The notes under the pieces were generated by a model. The model was not told the DNA's origin. It was given only the letters and a program-made list of their open reading frames with translations, and did not search any database. DNA of 13,574 bases, from NCBI GenBank assembly GCA_026770585.1, contig MU646372.1:27173-40746 (forward strand), given 5' to 3'. This document shows, one piece after another, positions 7,551-13,574 of the stretch (position 1 is the stretch's first letter; the number at the start of each line of letters is the position of its first letter). Position numbers and translations under genes: made by a program. The stretch is from Baffinella frigidus. Taxonomy: Eukaryota; Cryptophyceae; Cryptomonadales; Baffinellaceae.

Positions 7551-7684
7551 ACATGATTAATTTCAAAGAAAATGTCCTGTCAAACCGGATTCTGGCCCTA
7601 ATTAAATTTATTTAGGGCCCTAATTAAGCCTCCGCCAACTCCTATGAACAAATAGGGATTCATTTTCTTTTGAATTAAACATGT
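7551..7684. repeat. AT-rich fold-back element
   Basis: Imperfect inverted ends ACATGATTAATTTCAAAGAA (7551-7570) and, inverted, ACATGTTTAATTCAAAAGAA (7665-7684). Inside is GGCCCTAATTAAATTTATTTAGGGCCC, itself near-palindromic (7594-7620). Single copy here; composition is far more AT-rich than the W and Z families. Confidence 0.6.
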
Positions 7685-7745
7685 CCCCGGAGTAACGTTG
7701 ACTGGGACTGTCTCGCAGCGGCGATCCCGCATGCAACTGCCTTTA

Positions 7746-7845
7746 TCCCTCAAGTGCACGTAAGGTGAATATTCACTCTAACTCGCCCTAGGCAGGTCTG
7801 AGGGCCCTACCGTAGGGCGTATGAGCCTGCTGGTCACTTAAGGGA
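7746..7845. mobile_element. Z element 2
   Basis: Ends TCCCTCAAGTG and CACTTAAGGGA, flanked by TA on both sides, with core GGGCCCTACCGTAGGGC. The left arm is diverged (CACGTAAGGTGAATATTCAC replaces the usual GGCGGTCAAAATTGACCGCC). 100 bp. Confidence 0.75.
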
Positions 7846-7878
7846 TAAATCATTTTAATTTACAAAACACTGCTAGGC

Positions 7879-7981
7879 AAGGGGGGCCTGATGTGATCCG
7901 AAAGGAAGAATTGCCTTTCTGCAGGATAAGTTCCGGCGTCCGCCTATGTTGGGAGCTCGAAGAACCTAAAGGACCTGAAGG
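7879..7981 (+). repeat. Repeat Y, copy 9
   Basis: Starts AGGGGGGCCTGATGTGATCC, contains CTGCAGGATAAGTTCCGG and CCTATGTTGGGAGCTCGAAG, ends AACCTAAAGGACCTGAAGG. It lies 33 bp after Z element 2. Confidence 0.8.
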
Positions 7982-8027
7982 CAAGTACGTAGCTGAGAGG
8001 CTTGGCGAGCGAGCAAGGAGTGAGCGT

Positions 8028-8095
8028 TGTGAGCCTCGGTCGGACAGGTGACGAGCCTCGGTGGTTCTCTCCTCCCAAGCAGGGTCACAAGCGTG
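8028..8095 (+). repeat. Duplicated segment S, copy 1
   Basis: GTGAGCCTCGGTCGGACAGG then TGACGAGCCTCGGTGGTT and CTCTCCTCCCAAGCAGGGTC. The same blocks recur at 8870-8987 separated by about 57 extra bases. No other identity found. Confidence 0.65.
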
Positions 8096-8138
8096 CCAGA
8101 AGGTTGTCGCGTGGTGTGAGCACATATTTCCCCCGATA

Positions 8139-8239
8139 TCCCTCAAGTGGCCAGGCGGTCAAATTTGACCGCCAAGAGGTCCTAGGCAGGTCCTATGGCC
8201 ATACGGTAGGGCATATGAGCCTACTGGCCACTTAAGGGA
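8139..8239. mobile_element. Z element 3
   Basis: 101 bp with ends TCCCTCAAGTGGCC and GGCCACTTAAGGGA, TA on both sides, the inner GGCGGTCAAATTTGACCGCC palindrome and the CAAGAGGTCCTAGGCAGG block. One of the best preserved copies. Confidence 0.85.
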
Positions 8240-8365
8240 TATGACTCACCCTTGGAGCCCTTTTCCCCCGAGGCGGGCCCGTCCAGGACCCGGTCCTCAC
8301 AGCACACGCCTCGCGTGCCGTGCTCGCCCAACACAGTGGCTCGACCAACCCCACCTACAGGGTTA

Positions 8366-8602
8366 CATGTACCTCGCTCATAAGAAAGCGCCCCCCTTCC
8401 TAGGACCACCATAGGGCCCTAGGCATAGCCCTACAGTAGGGTCCTAGGGGGGGGGGCGGTTTCTATGAGCGAGGTACAGGGGTACCTCGCTCATAAGAAA
8501 CAGCCCCCCCCCTAGGACCACCATAGGACCCTAGGCATAGGCCTACTGGAGGGTCCTAGGGGGTGGGCGGTTTCTTGTGAGCGAGGTAGCCCTGTACCCC
8601 TG
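8366..8602. mobile_element. W element 4, interrupted by W element 5
   Basis: The left part is 8366-8474 (TACCTCGCTCATAAGAAAGC to TATGAGCGAGG). W5 sits in the TA of the right terminal repeat (GAGG-TA-CCCCTG), and the final CCCCTG of W4 resumes at 8597-8602, followed by TA. The left end is a few bases short (CATG in place of CAGGGG). Confidence 0.85.
8477..8594. mobile_element. W element 5, nested inside W element 4
   Basis: 118 bp from CAGGGGTACCTCGCTCATAA to GAGCGAGGTAGCCCTG. It is bounded by TA at 8475-8476 and 8595-8596; removing the element and one TA restores the terminal repeat of W4. It is thus younger than W4. Confidence 0.9.
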
Positions 8603-8678
8603 TACAGTGCGGGGGTAGATGCAGGCCGTGGGTGAGGGGGGGGGGGCGCAAAAAGCAGCAGGCTCAGCCACCTCGATA

Positions 8679-8795
8679 CAGGGGTGCCTCGCTCATAAGA
8701 AACCAACCCCCCCCTAGGAACACCCTAGGACCCTAGGCATGGTCCTACTGTATGGTCCTACGTGGGTGCGGTTTCAGATGAGCGAGGTACCCCTG
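8679..8795. mobile_element. W element 6
   Basis: 117 bp, ends CAGGGGTGCCTCGCTCATAA and GAGCGAGGTACCCCTG, TA on both sides. The arms have drifted (ACCAACCCCCCC against GGGTGCGGTTTC). Confidence 0.85.
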
Positions 8796-8869
8796 TACCG
8801 TCTTGCCCCCCCTCCGTATCCACACCGCTGTGAGAGAGGCCTCTGGGGAATGATGCTTCCCCAGAAGTG

Positions 8870-8987
8870 TGAGCCTCGGTCCGACAGGTGATGAGCTTCG
8901 GTGGTTGACTAATGAAGGTAAGTTCTCTCTCGCTTGTGTGTGGGCGTTGGCCGGCGCGGCCTCTCTCCTCCAAAGCGGGGTCTCAAG
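8870..8987 (+). repeat. Duplicated segment S, copy 2, with a 57-bp insert
   Basis: GTGAGCCTCGGTCCGACAGG and TGATGAGCTTCGGTGGTT match copy 1, then about 57 bases unique to this copy (with GAAGGTAAGTTCTCTC), then CTCTCCTCCAAAGCGGGGTC. The insert carries an exact GTAAGT; it could be an insertion here or a deletion in copy 1. Confidence 0.65.
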
Positions 8988-9009
8988 AAGTGTGGGCTTC
9001 TAGGCTCCA

Positions 9010-9127
9010 CATGGGTACCTCGCTCATAAGAAAGCGCCCCCCCCTAGGACCCTACAGTAGGCCCATGCCTAGGGCCATATGGTGGTCCTAGGGGGGGTCG
9101 CACTTTCTTATGAGCGAGGTACCCCTG
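9010..9127. mobile_element. W element 7
   Basis: 118 bp, ends CATGGGTACCTCGCTCATAA and TGAGCGAGGTACCCCTG, right TA intact and left TA changed to CA. Core orientation as in copy 2. Confidence 0.85.
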
Positions 9128-9210
9128 TAAGGTCATCTAAGGATGCAAGCGCCCAGCAGACAGCGGAGCGTCACGTCGCGCCAAGCTGTTAATTCCGTTA
9201 ATTCTGATTC

Positions 9211-9370
9211 ACCACACAGCGGACTTCGAAGGAATTTTCGGCCCAAATCGGGCCACCTTTCCGTTAACTAATCCATAGGAACCCCCCTGTGCCCCTACGG
9301 GTTGCCTACCGTAGGGTCCTAGGTCTTGTCGCTTAGGGGTTATTCAACACTTCGAAGGCCGCTGTGTGGT
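9211..9370. repeat. Fold-back element Q
   Basis: Inverted ends ACCACACAGCGG-CTTCGAAG, matching at 20 of 21 positions (9211-9231 and 9350-9370). Inside is the CCTACCGTAGGGTCCTAGG core seen in W and Z. No clear target-site duplication. TTAATTCCGTTAATTC, just outside the left end, is the inverse of the GGAATTAAC motif elsewhere. Confidence 0.65.
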
Positions 9371-9438
9371 TAAAGAGGATCGTCGCCAAGCTCGACAAAT
9401 CCAAGATGCTCATCCAGCCTGCTCCCGCTGCTTTGCCC

Positions 9439-9481
9439 CGAGTCCTGTTAGCAGCATCAACCACGCCTCAGTGTCTTGCAC
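9439..9481 (+). repeat. Repeat V, partial copy
   Basis: 43 bases matching 9609-9651 at 38 positions (CGAGTCCTGTTAGCAGCATC, then CGCCTCAGTGTCTTGCAC). The left arm of the V hairpin is absent. Confidence 0.7.
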
Positions 9482-9486
9482 TTGTA

Positions 9487-9587
9487 TCCCTCAAGTGGCG
9501 AGTAGGCTCATACGCCCTACCGTAGGGCCCTAGGACCTGCCTAGGACCGCTTGGGGGTCAATTTTGACCCCCTTGCCACTTGAGGGA
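9487..9587. mobile_element. Z element 4, reverse orientation
   Basis: 101 bp, ends TCCCTCAAGTGGCG and GCCACTTGAGGGA, core CCCTACCGTAGGGCCCTAGG followed by GGGGGTCAATTTTGACCCCC. Left TA present; the right flank is TG. It lies between the two V copies. Confidence 0.85.
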
Positions 9588-9589
9588 TG

Positions 9590-9654
9590 CCTGTGCAAGA
9601 CACTGAGGCGAGTCCTGTTTGCAGCATCGACTACGCCTCAGTTTTTTGCACAGG
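9590..9654. repeat. Repeat V, 65-bp hairpin
   Basis: CCTGTGCAAGACACTGAGGCG (9590-9610) pairs with CGCCTCAGTTTTTTGCACAGG (9634-9654) at 18 of 21 positions around a 23-base loop. A related string, CTCAATTTCTTGCACAGG, lies at about 10724-10741. Confidence 0.7.
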
Positions 9655-9680
9655 TGCAGGGGTGTCCGGGCAATAACAAT

Positions 9681-9762
9681 GTCCTTTAGGTCCTTTAGGT
9701 TCTTCGAGCTCCCAACATAGGCGGACACCGGAACTTGTTCTGCAGAAAGGCCATGCTTCCTG
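9681..9762 (-). repeat. Repeat Y, inverted copy 10, inserted in a duplicated segment
   Basis: Complement: AGGAAGCATGGCCTTTCTGC, GTTCCGGTGTCCGCCTATG, GGGAGCTCGAAGAACCTAAA, with CCTAAAGGA tail. It separates GTGTCCGGGCAATAA from GTCGAGCCCCGGTCGGT, which lie eight bases apart in the uninterrupted copy at 9907-9962. Confidence 0.8.
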
Positions 9763-9796
9763 AGTCGAGCCCCGGTCGGTGTATGTGTTCTTAATA

Positions 9797-9902
9797 TCCC
9801 TTGAGTGGCGAGGCGGTCAAAATTGACCGCCAAGAGGTCCTAGGCAGGTCCTAGGGCCCAACGTTACTGTAGGGCGTATGAGCCTACTCGCCACTTAAGG
9901 GA
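9797..9902. mobile_element. Z element 5
   Basis: 106 bp, ends TCCCTTGAGTGGCGAGG and CTCGCCACTTAAGGGA, TA on both sides, inner GGCGGTCAAAATTGACCGCC. A small insertion (AACGTTACTG) splits the usual CCCTACGGTAGGG core. Confidence 0.85.
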
Positions 9903-9968
9903 TAGAGGTATCCGGGCAATAAGAACACCCTTGGTCGAGCCCCGGTCGGTGGCTGTATTCTTCATTTA

Positions 9969-10085
9969 CAGGGGTACCTCGCTCATAAGACAACACCCAA
10001 CCCCTAGGGAATCCACAGGGCCATAGGTATGGGGCTACTGTAGGGTCCTGGGGGGAGGCGCTTTCTGATGAGCGAGGTACCCCTG
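9969..10085. mobile_element. W element 8
   Basis: 117 bp, ends CAGGGGTACCTCGCTCATAA and TGAGCGAGGTACCCCTG. Left TA; the right flank is CA. Confidence 0.85.
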
Positions 10086-10343
10086 CAGTGCATGCGGATT
10101 GACCTGCGCGTCCACGCAAGGTCCCACGTGAGAATGTCATACACACTCGTTCTCAAAATGCCTCTTTCTACAGATGAAACCTTGTTGCGCCAAGGAATGG
10201 CTCAAATTCCAAGACTTGGGGCGGGTTTCCGGGGCGAGAATCAACTTTACTCTCACCACTCGAGGCCAGAAAAGGGACTATTTTTAAACCGGGGGTCCTT
10301 TACAAGTCGGGCAGTGTGTAGTAATTTTCATACAAATATCCGG
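10086..10343. other. No gene recognised
   Basis: Open frames exist on the plus strand but begin inside W element 8 and continue through the palindromes downstream, so they are not credible genes. No repeat match within the window. Confidence 0.4.
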
Positions 10344-10389
10344 GTTTGGTCACGTTGCTACTCGATATCGAGCAGTAACGTGACCAAAC
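10344..10389. repeat. 46-bp near-perfect palindrome
   Basis: GTTTGGTCACGTTGCTACTC, GATATC centre, then the complement; only two mispairs in 23 base pairs and no loop. Could extrude as a cruciform. No second copy in the window. Confidence 0.85.
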
Positions 10390-10516
10390 ACGGACGTGTC
10401 TGGTACAAAAATAAACAACCGCATTTAACCAATAGTCCCACCTCCACCACACGAGGATGCTTGAGGGGCCTATTTAAAACCGAACATATAAAGTCTTGAC
10501 TACACAAAAGCCCAAA

Positions 10517-10603
10517 TTTGTACCAGGATAAGATAAAAGTAACCTCGCGCCTGGCATATTTTTCCCCGGGCACGAGGTTACTTTACCTTATCCTGGTACA
10601 AAG
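10517..10603. repeat. Fold-back element, about 31-bp stem
   Basis: TTTGTACCAGGATAAGATAA to GTAACCTCG pairs with CGAGGTTACTTTACC to GGATAAGG-type sequence ending GGTACAAAG, leaving about 25 bases of loop (GCGCCTGGCATATTTTTCCC). GGTACAAA also occurs about 110 bp upstream at 10402-10409. Confidence 0.75.
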
Positions 10604-10810
10604 TTTTACAACCCCACATTCAAATAGGCTTCTCTAGCATTCTCGAGTGGCAGCCTGGAATGGCAGATGTACTTGAAAATAACATCACCAATTGCGACCT
10701 GGCGATTCAACATCAACCAAGTCTCAATTTCTTGCACAGGTACAGGTACCCGAAAGTCAAAACACGAGCGGGATGCACTGCGCTGTCCCGTCAAAAGATG
10801 AGCCGCACTA
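10604..10810. other. Unassigned; weak minus-strand frame
   Basis: Between the hairpin and W9. A minus-strand frame (10794-10606) encodes a peptide including VQEIETWLMLNRQVAIGDVI and LPLENAREAYLNVGL, which looks protein-like but is short, lacks high third-position GC and has no flanking exon. Possible gene remnant. Confidence 0.2.
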
Positions 10811-10928
10811 CAGGGGAACCTCGCTCATAAGAAACCGCCCCCCCCCTAGGACCCTACAGTAGGGCTATGCCTAGGGCCCTATGGTGGTCTGAGAAGGGGA
10901 GCGCTTTCGTATGAGCGAGGCACCCCTG
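10811..10928. mobile_element. W element 9
   Basis: 118 bp, ends CAGGGGAACCTCGCTCATAA and ATGAGCGAGGCACCCCTG, TA on both sides. Core orientation as in copies 2 and 7. Confidence 0.85.
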
Positions 10929-11036
10929 TAGCGCGCCAGACGCGAGCAACCGCGTGGCTGAATCGGCAAAAAACGTTCCTCAACTGGAAACGCGGCGTGG
11001 GGAAAATCGGAATTAACGGAATTAACGGAGGGGCGG

Positions 11037-11372
11037 AAGAAGCACACCTCCGGAAATACACCCGACGGCCCATGATTGTTTTGGGGGGTTATTGATTTAA
11101 TTAGGATTCACGCGTAAATTTACCTATGCCATAGAAATTTCTCCTATGATTTCTCCCATGAAATCAACTTTTGGGTTGGGTCTCCTCTGAGAAGCGCACC
11201 TGCGGAAATACAACCAACGGCCCAGGACTGTTTTGGGGGGTTGTTGATTTAATTAGGATTCATAAATAAATTTACCTATGCCATAGTAATTTCTCCTAAG
11301 ATTTCTCCTATGAAATCAACGGTTGGGTTGGGTCTCCTCTGAGAAGCGGACCTGCGGAAATACACCCGACGG
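11037..11372 (+). repeat. 152-bp tandem duplication, about 2.2 copies
   Basis: CGGAAATACA occurs at 11051, 11203 and 11355, exactly 152 bases apart. Each full unit has GACTGTTTTGGGGGGTT-like sequence, TTGATTTAATTAGGATTCA, TTTACCTATGCCATAG, AATTTCTCCTA and GGGTTGGGTCTCCTCTGAGA. Units differ by scattered substitutions. Not coding. Confidence 0.9.
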
Positions 11373-11797
11373 CTCTGAGAGGGGCTGCGGCGCGGGAAGG
11401 TTCTCGAGTCGAAAGCGGAGGAAGGAGGAGGTGGACGGGAACAGGTTCGCAATCCTCGCCAACTGCGGCACCACCCGCACCCGTCACTCGCCTGCAACCT
11501 CATAGGGCAATTTCCCCCCGATGAAAGGCTACGGTGGCCTTCCGTGTCGATGTGATTTGGTGTGTGCTACATGTGATTGTAAAAGCACCGTATGACAACG
11601 CGTAATTTTACGGAGAGTTTCTATCGACTTGGATTGCCCTCATAGGATAACGTCCTGAAAACCGTGTAGCTGGGCCTACGGTGTTGACTACGGTAGGCCT
11701 GACCACCCCGTTTTCAGCCCGTTGCCCTATTAAAGCGTGCAACCGCCCCACCACACTACTTGCGGGTGTGCCTCGAATCAATAACACCGACCCGCAC
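11373..11797. other. No gene recognised; imperfect inverted repeat
   Basis: 11376-11505 is GC-rich with short open frames on both strands. CCTGAAAACCGTG (about 11652) and CCCCGTTTTCAGCCC (about 11705-11719) form an imperfect inverted pair around GGGCCTACGGT and ACGGTAGGCC. Confidence 0.35.
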
Positions 11798-12055
11798 CCA
11801 CCCTAGGACCGCCGTAGGATCCTAGCCACCAACAACCCGTAGCAGCTTAAATCGGAGTTTCCAAGGAACGGGATTGATGCCAGGAGGTACACTTTCAAGT
11901 GGCCAGCCATTTCTGCAGCTCCTAGGGAAACACTAGGTCCTTGGAGATGTCCTACCGTCGGGTCCTACGGAATGAATATCCGAAGCTCCCAGACCCGAAA
12001 TAAGCCGTTTCGGGTTGCTGGTGGAGGAATAGGCTACCGTAGGCCTAGGGGGGAG
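11798..12055. repeat. Scattered remnants of the W/Z core
   Basis: CCCTAGGACCGCCGTAGGAT (about 11801), TTTCAAGTGGCCAG (about 11892), CTCCTAGGGAAACACTAGG (about 11919), CTACCGTCGGGTCCTACGG (about 11952) and GGCTACCGTAGGCCTAGGGG (about 12031) match parts of Z and W without intact ends. Probably decayed copies. Confidence 0.4.
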
Positions 12056-12297
12056 CGAGTTGTTGCGTTCGAGATAACCCTGGAAGCAGCGCAAAGTGGG
12101 ATGCCGGGGACGATAGTCAGCCGCGGCAGGACACCTGAGGCTCCGACCGCCCCCCGCCAGCGCTCGCTCCGTACGTGGCGCCGAGGCGCTGCCGCCCCGG
12201 CCCGCTGCGCCGCGCACCCCTGCAGCCATGGCCAAGTCAAGTCAGCGCCGATCGTTCCCTTCCATGGAAACGGAAACTTCTACATGCCTGCCAGCAG

Positions 12298-12618
12298 AAC
12301 TGGCAGTTGGAGCGGCACTGCCTGCTGCTCAAAGGATGGGCGGACCTGGTCGGCGAGTTCTGGCGGCGCGGCTCGCCCTGCAGGCGGTCGGGAGAGGGGC
12401 GCGCGCTTCCTGGCGCGCAAAACGGCGAAGCGCTCAGCTCGATGCTGGGACTGTACGGCCGGCCACTAGCTTTTGACGCGCCCCCTCCAGAGCGCAACTG
12501 CCTGCCGTTCCCCCCCTTGCCCAATCCTTCCTCCATGTTCGGAGAGCGCGACCCTCCCGTCCTGGGTCGTTGCCCTTCAAGTATGTCGCTGATGTCGGAG
12601 CTATTTCTACACGAGTAG
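12298..12618 (+). CDS. Possible terminal exon, unknown protein
   Basis: Follows a possible acceptor (CTGCCAGCAG). The frame runs 106 residues to TAG at 12618: NWQLERHCLLLKGWADLVGE at the start, a Pro-rich middle (DAPPPERNCLPFPPLPNP) and an end LMSELFLHE. Third-position GC is highest, first intermediate, second lowest, as expected for a real GC-rich exon. The frame is also open upstream to 12226, after another acceptor-like CACCCCTGCAG, but with weaker codon bias. I cannot find the earlier exons, and a long open frame on the opposite strand (12905-12237) shares the same third positions, although its first and second positions fit coding less well. No family recognised. Confidence 0.35.
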   Translation, partial: NWQLERHCLLLKGWADLVGEFWRRGSPCRRSGEGRALPGAQNGEALSSMLGLYGRPLAFDAPPPERNCLPFPPLPNPSSMFGERDPPVLGRCPSSMSLMSELFLHE

Positions 12619-12903
12619 CGAAATGAGAGCCCCGCGAAGCCCGGGTCGACGCCTGGATGCCCCCGAGCCGGCTCATCCGGCGGCGAGAACGCAGTCAGGC
12701 CCTGCCCATCCCCTTTCCACTGCAGCGAGAATTCGCTGTACACCATACTCGGGCGCAGAGCCAGTTGCGCCGCGTGGATTGCCGCCTCTTTCCCAACCTG
12801 GGTCCCTGTCCGGAGTCCGGCTGCAACCCCTCTAAAAAGGATTTGACAGGCGAAATCTGGTGTGTTTGGATTTATGTAAAGCAACTTTTCTACGGATCGG
12901 TAC
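12619..12903. other. Ambiguous open region, either strand
   Basis: A plus frame (12657-12837: PPSRLIRRRERSQALPIPFP ... RVDCRLFPNLGPCPESGC) and a minus frame (12837-12640: GTQVGKEAAIHAAQLALRPS ...) are both open with similar composition. TTTTTAGAGGGGTTGCAG on the minus strand could be an acceptor. No decision is possible from the sequence alone. Confidence 0.2.
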
Positions 12904-13550
12904 ATAAACGCGATCCGGAAGGAAACATGCTTTCTCTGCAGTCCTTTCTACGGAAGGGCGTGTCGTTGGCATATGTTGGGAGCATTTAAAACCTAAAGGA
13001 CCTAAAGGTGTGTGTGAGAGCGCGTTCCTCTTTGGGACCTTCACCCACCCCAAGAGAACCACCCTGTATCCCCTCCTCACGAGCCTCTGCACTGGAGAGC
13101 TAAACGCGATCCGAAAGCAAAAATGCTTTCTCTGCAGTCCTTTCTACGGAAGGGCGTGTCGTTGGCATATGTTGGGAGAATTTAAAACCTAAAGGACCTA
13201 AAGGATGTAAAGCAACTTTACCCTTATACCAAACATGCTTTCTCTGCAGATCCCTTCTACGGAACGGCGTGTCGTTGGCATATGTTGGGCGAAATTAAAA
13301 CCTCAAAGGACCATGAGCCTCATAAAGGCTGACGTGGGTTCGGTGGGTGTAAGTGAGCATGGGAGCGATATCGCATACCTTCACCCACCCCAAGAGAACC
13401 ACCCACTATCCCCTCTTCACGAGCCTCTGCACTGGAGAGCTAAACGCGATCCGAAAGCAAAAATGCTTTTTCTGCAGATCTTTTCTACGGAAAGGCGTGT
13501 CGTTGGGCCATGTTGGGAGAAATCAAAACCTAAAGGACCTAAAGGACCTT
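12904..13550 (+). repeat. Cluster of four X repeats, copies 3-6
   Basis: Copy 3 (12904-13010) has only the distal half from ACGCGATCCGGAAGGAAACA. Copy 4 (13035-13205) starts at ACCTTCACCCACCCC. Copy 5 (13231-13312) starts at AACATGCTTTCTCTGCAG. Copy 6 (13313-13550) is near full length, from TGAGCCTCATAAAGGCTGA. All end with CCTAAAGGA-type tails. TGTAAAGCAACTTT occurs before copies 3 and 5. Variable truncation at the left with a constant right end resembles 5'-truncated retroposition, though unequal exchange is possible. Confidence 0.8.
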
Positions 13551-13574
13551 GCTGACTTACGTACATCGGGAGAA

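Noticed and set aside
8366-9127. CRISPR-like array of regular repeats
   Set aside because: The repeats are long inverted hairpins with TA flanks at irregular spacing, not short direct repeats with unique spacers, and the genome is eukaryotic.
9764-9794. tRNA-like T-arm (GTCGAGCCCCGGTCGGT)
   Set aside because: No acceptor stem, anticodon arm or D-arm could be placed around either copy.
10068-10499. Plus-strand frame of 143 codons
   Set aside because: Starts in W element 8 and runs through a 46-bp palindrome; weak codon bias.
12237-12905. Minus-strand frame of 222 codons
   Set aside because: Its third positions coincide with those of the plus exon at 12298-12618, and in that part its second positions are more GC-rich than the first, which is unusual for coding. 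It remains possible in 12640-12837.

Overview
The window reads as nuclear DNA of a eukaryotic alga with a red-lineage complex plastid (cryptophyte, haptophyte or stramenopile; the sequence does not decide which). Two spliced genes begin with a hydrophobic signal peptide ending in Ala followed by Phe, as in the bipartite plastid-targeting signals of such algae. Introns are GT-AG. Degenerate plant-type telomere-like repeats (TTTAGGG/CCCTAAA) occur in several tracts, and most of the DNA between genes is repeats.

Layout. 1-1660, minus strand: a partial gene of at least four exons for an unrecognised plastid protein. Two of its introns consist, from donor to acceptor, of degenerate CCCTAAA-like repeats. 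1885-4500: repeat mosaic with families I call T, X, Y, W and Z, ending in a roughly 460-bp CCCTAAA tract. 4500-5110: low-information DNA with one duplicated segment. 5114-5344: inverted X copy. 5478-6439, plus strand: a complete two-exon gene for a small predicted thylakoid-lumen protein with a CX2CX4CX2C motif. 6480-10930: dispersed short fold-back elements, mainly W (about 118 bp) and Z (about 100 bp), both flanked by TA, with several smaller palindromic elements. 11037-11372: a 152-bp tandem duplication. 11800-12060: fragments of the W/Z core. 12298-12618, plus strand: a possible terminal exon. 12904-13550: an array of X repeats.

The clearest results are the two reconstructed plastid-targeted genes, the introns coextensive with telomere-like tracts, and a natural record of transposition: one W nested in another W at a TA, and an empty/filled site pair for W plus Z. 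This supports TA target-site duplication and past mobility of short non-autonomous elements. No transposase, reverse transcriptase, tRNA, rRNA or CRISPR array was recognised.
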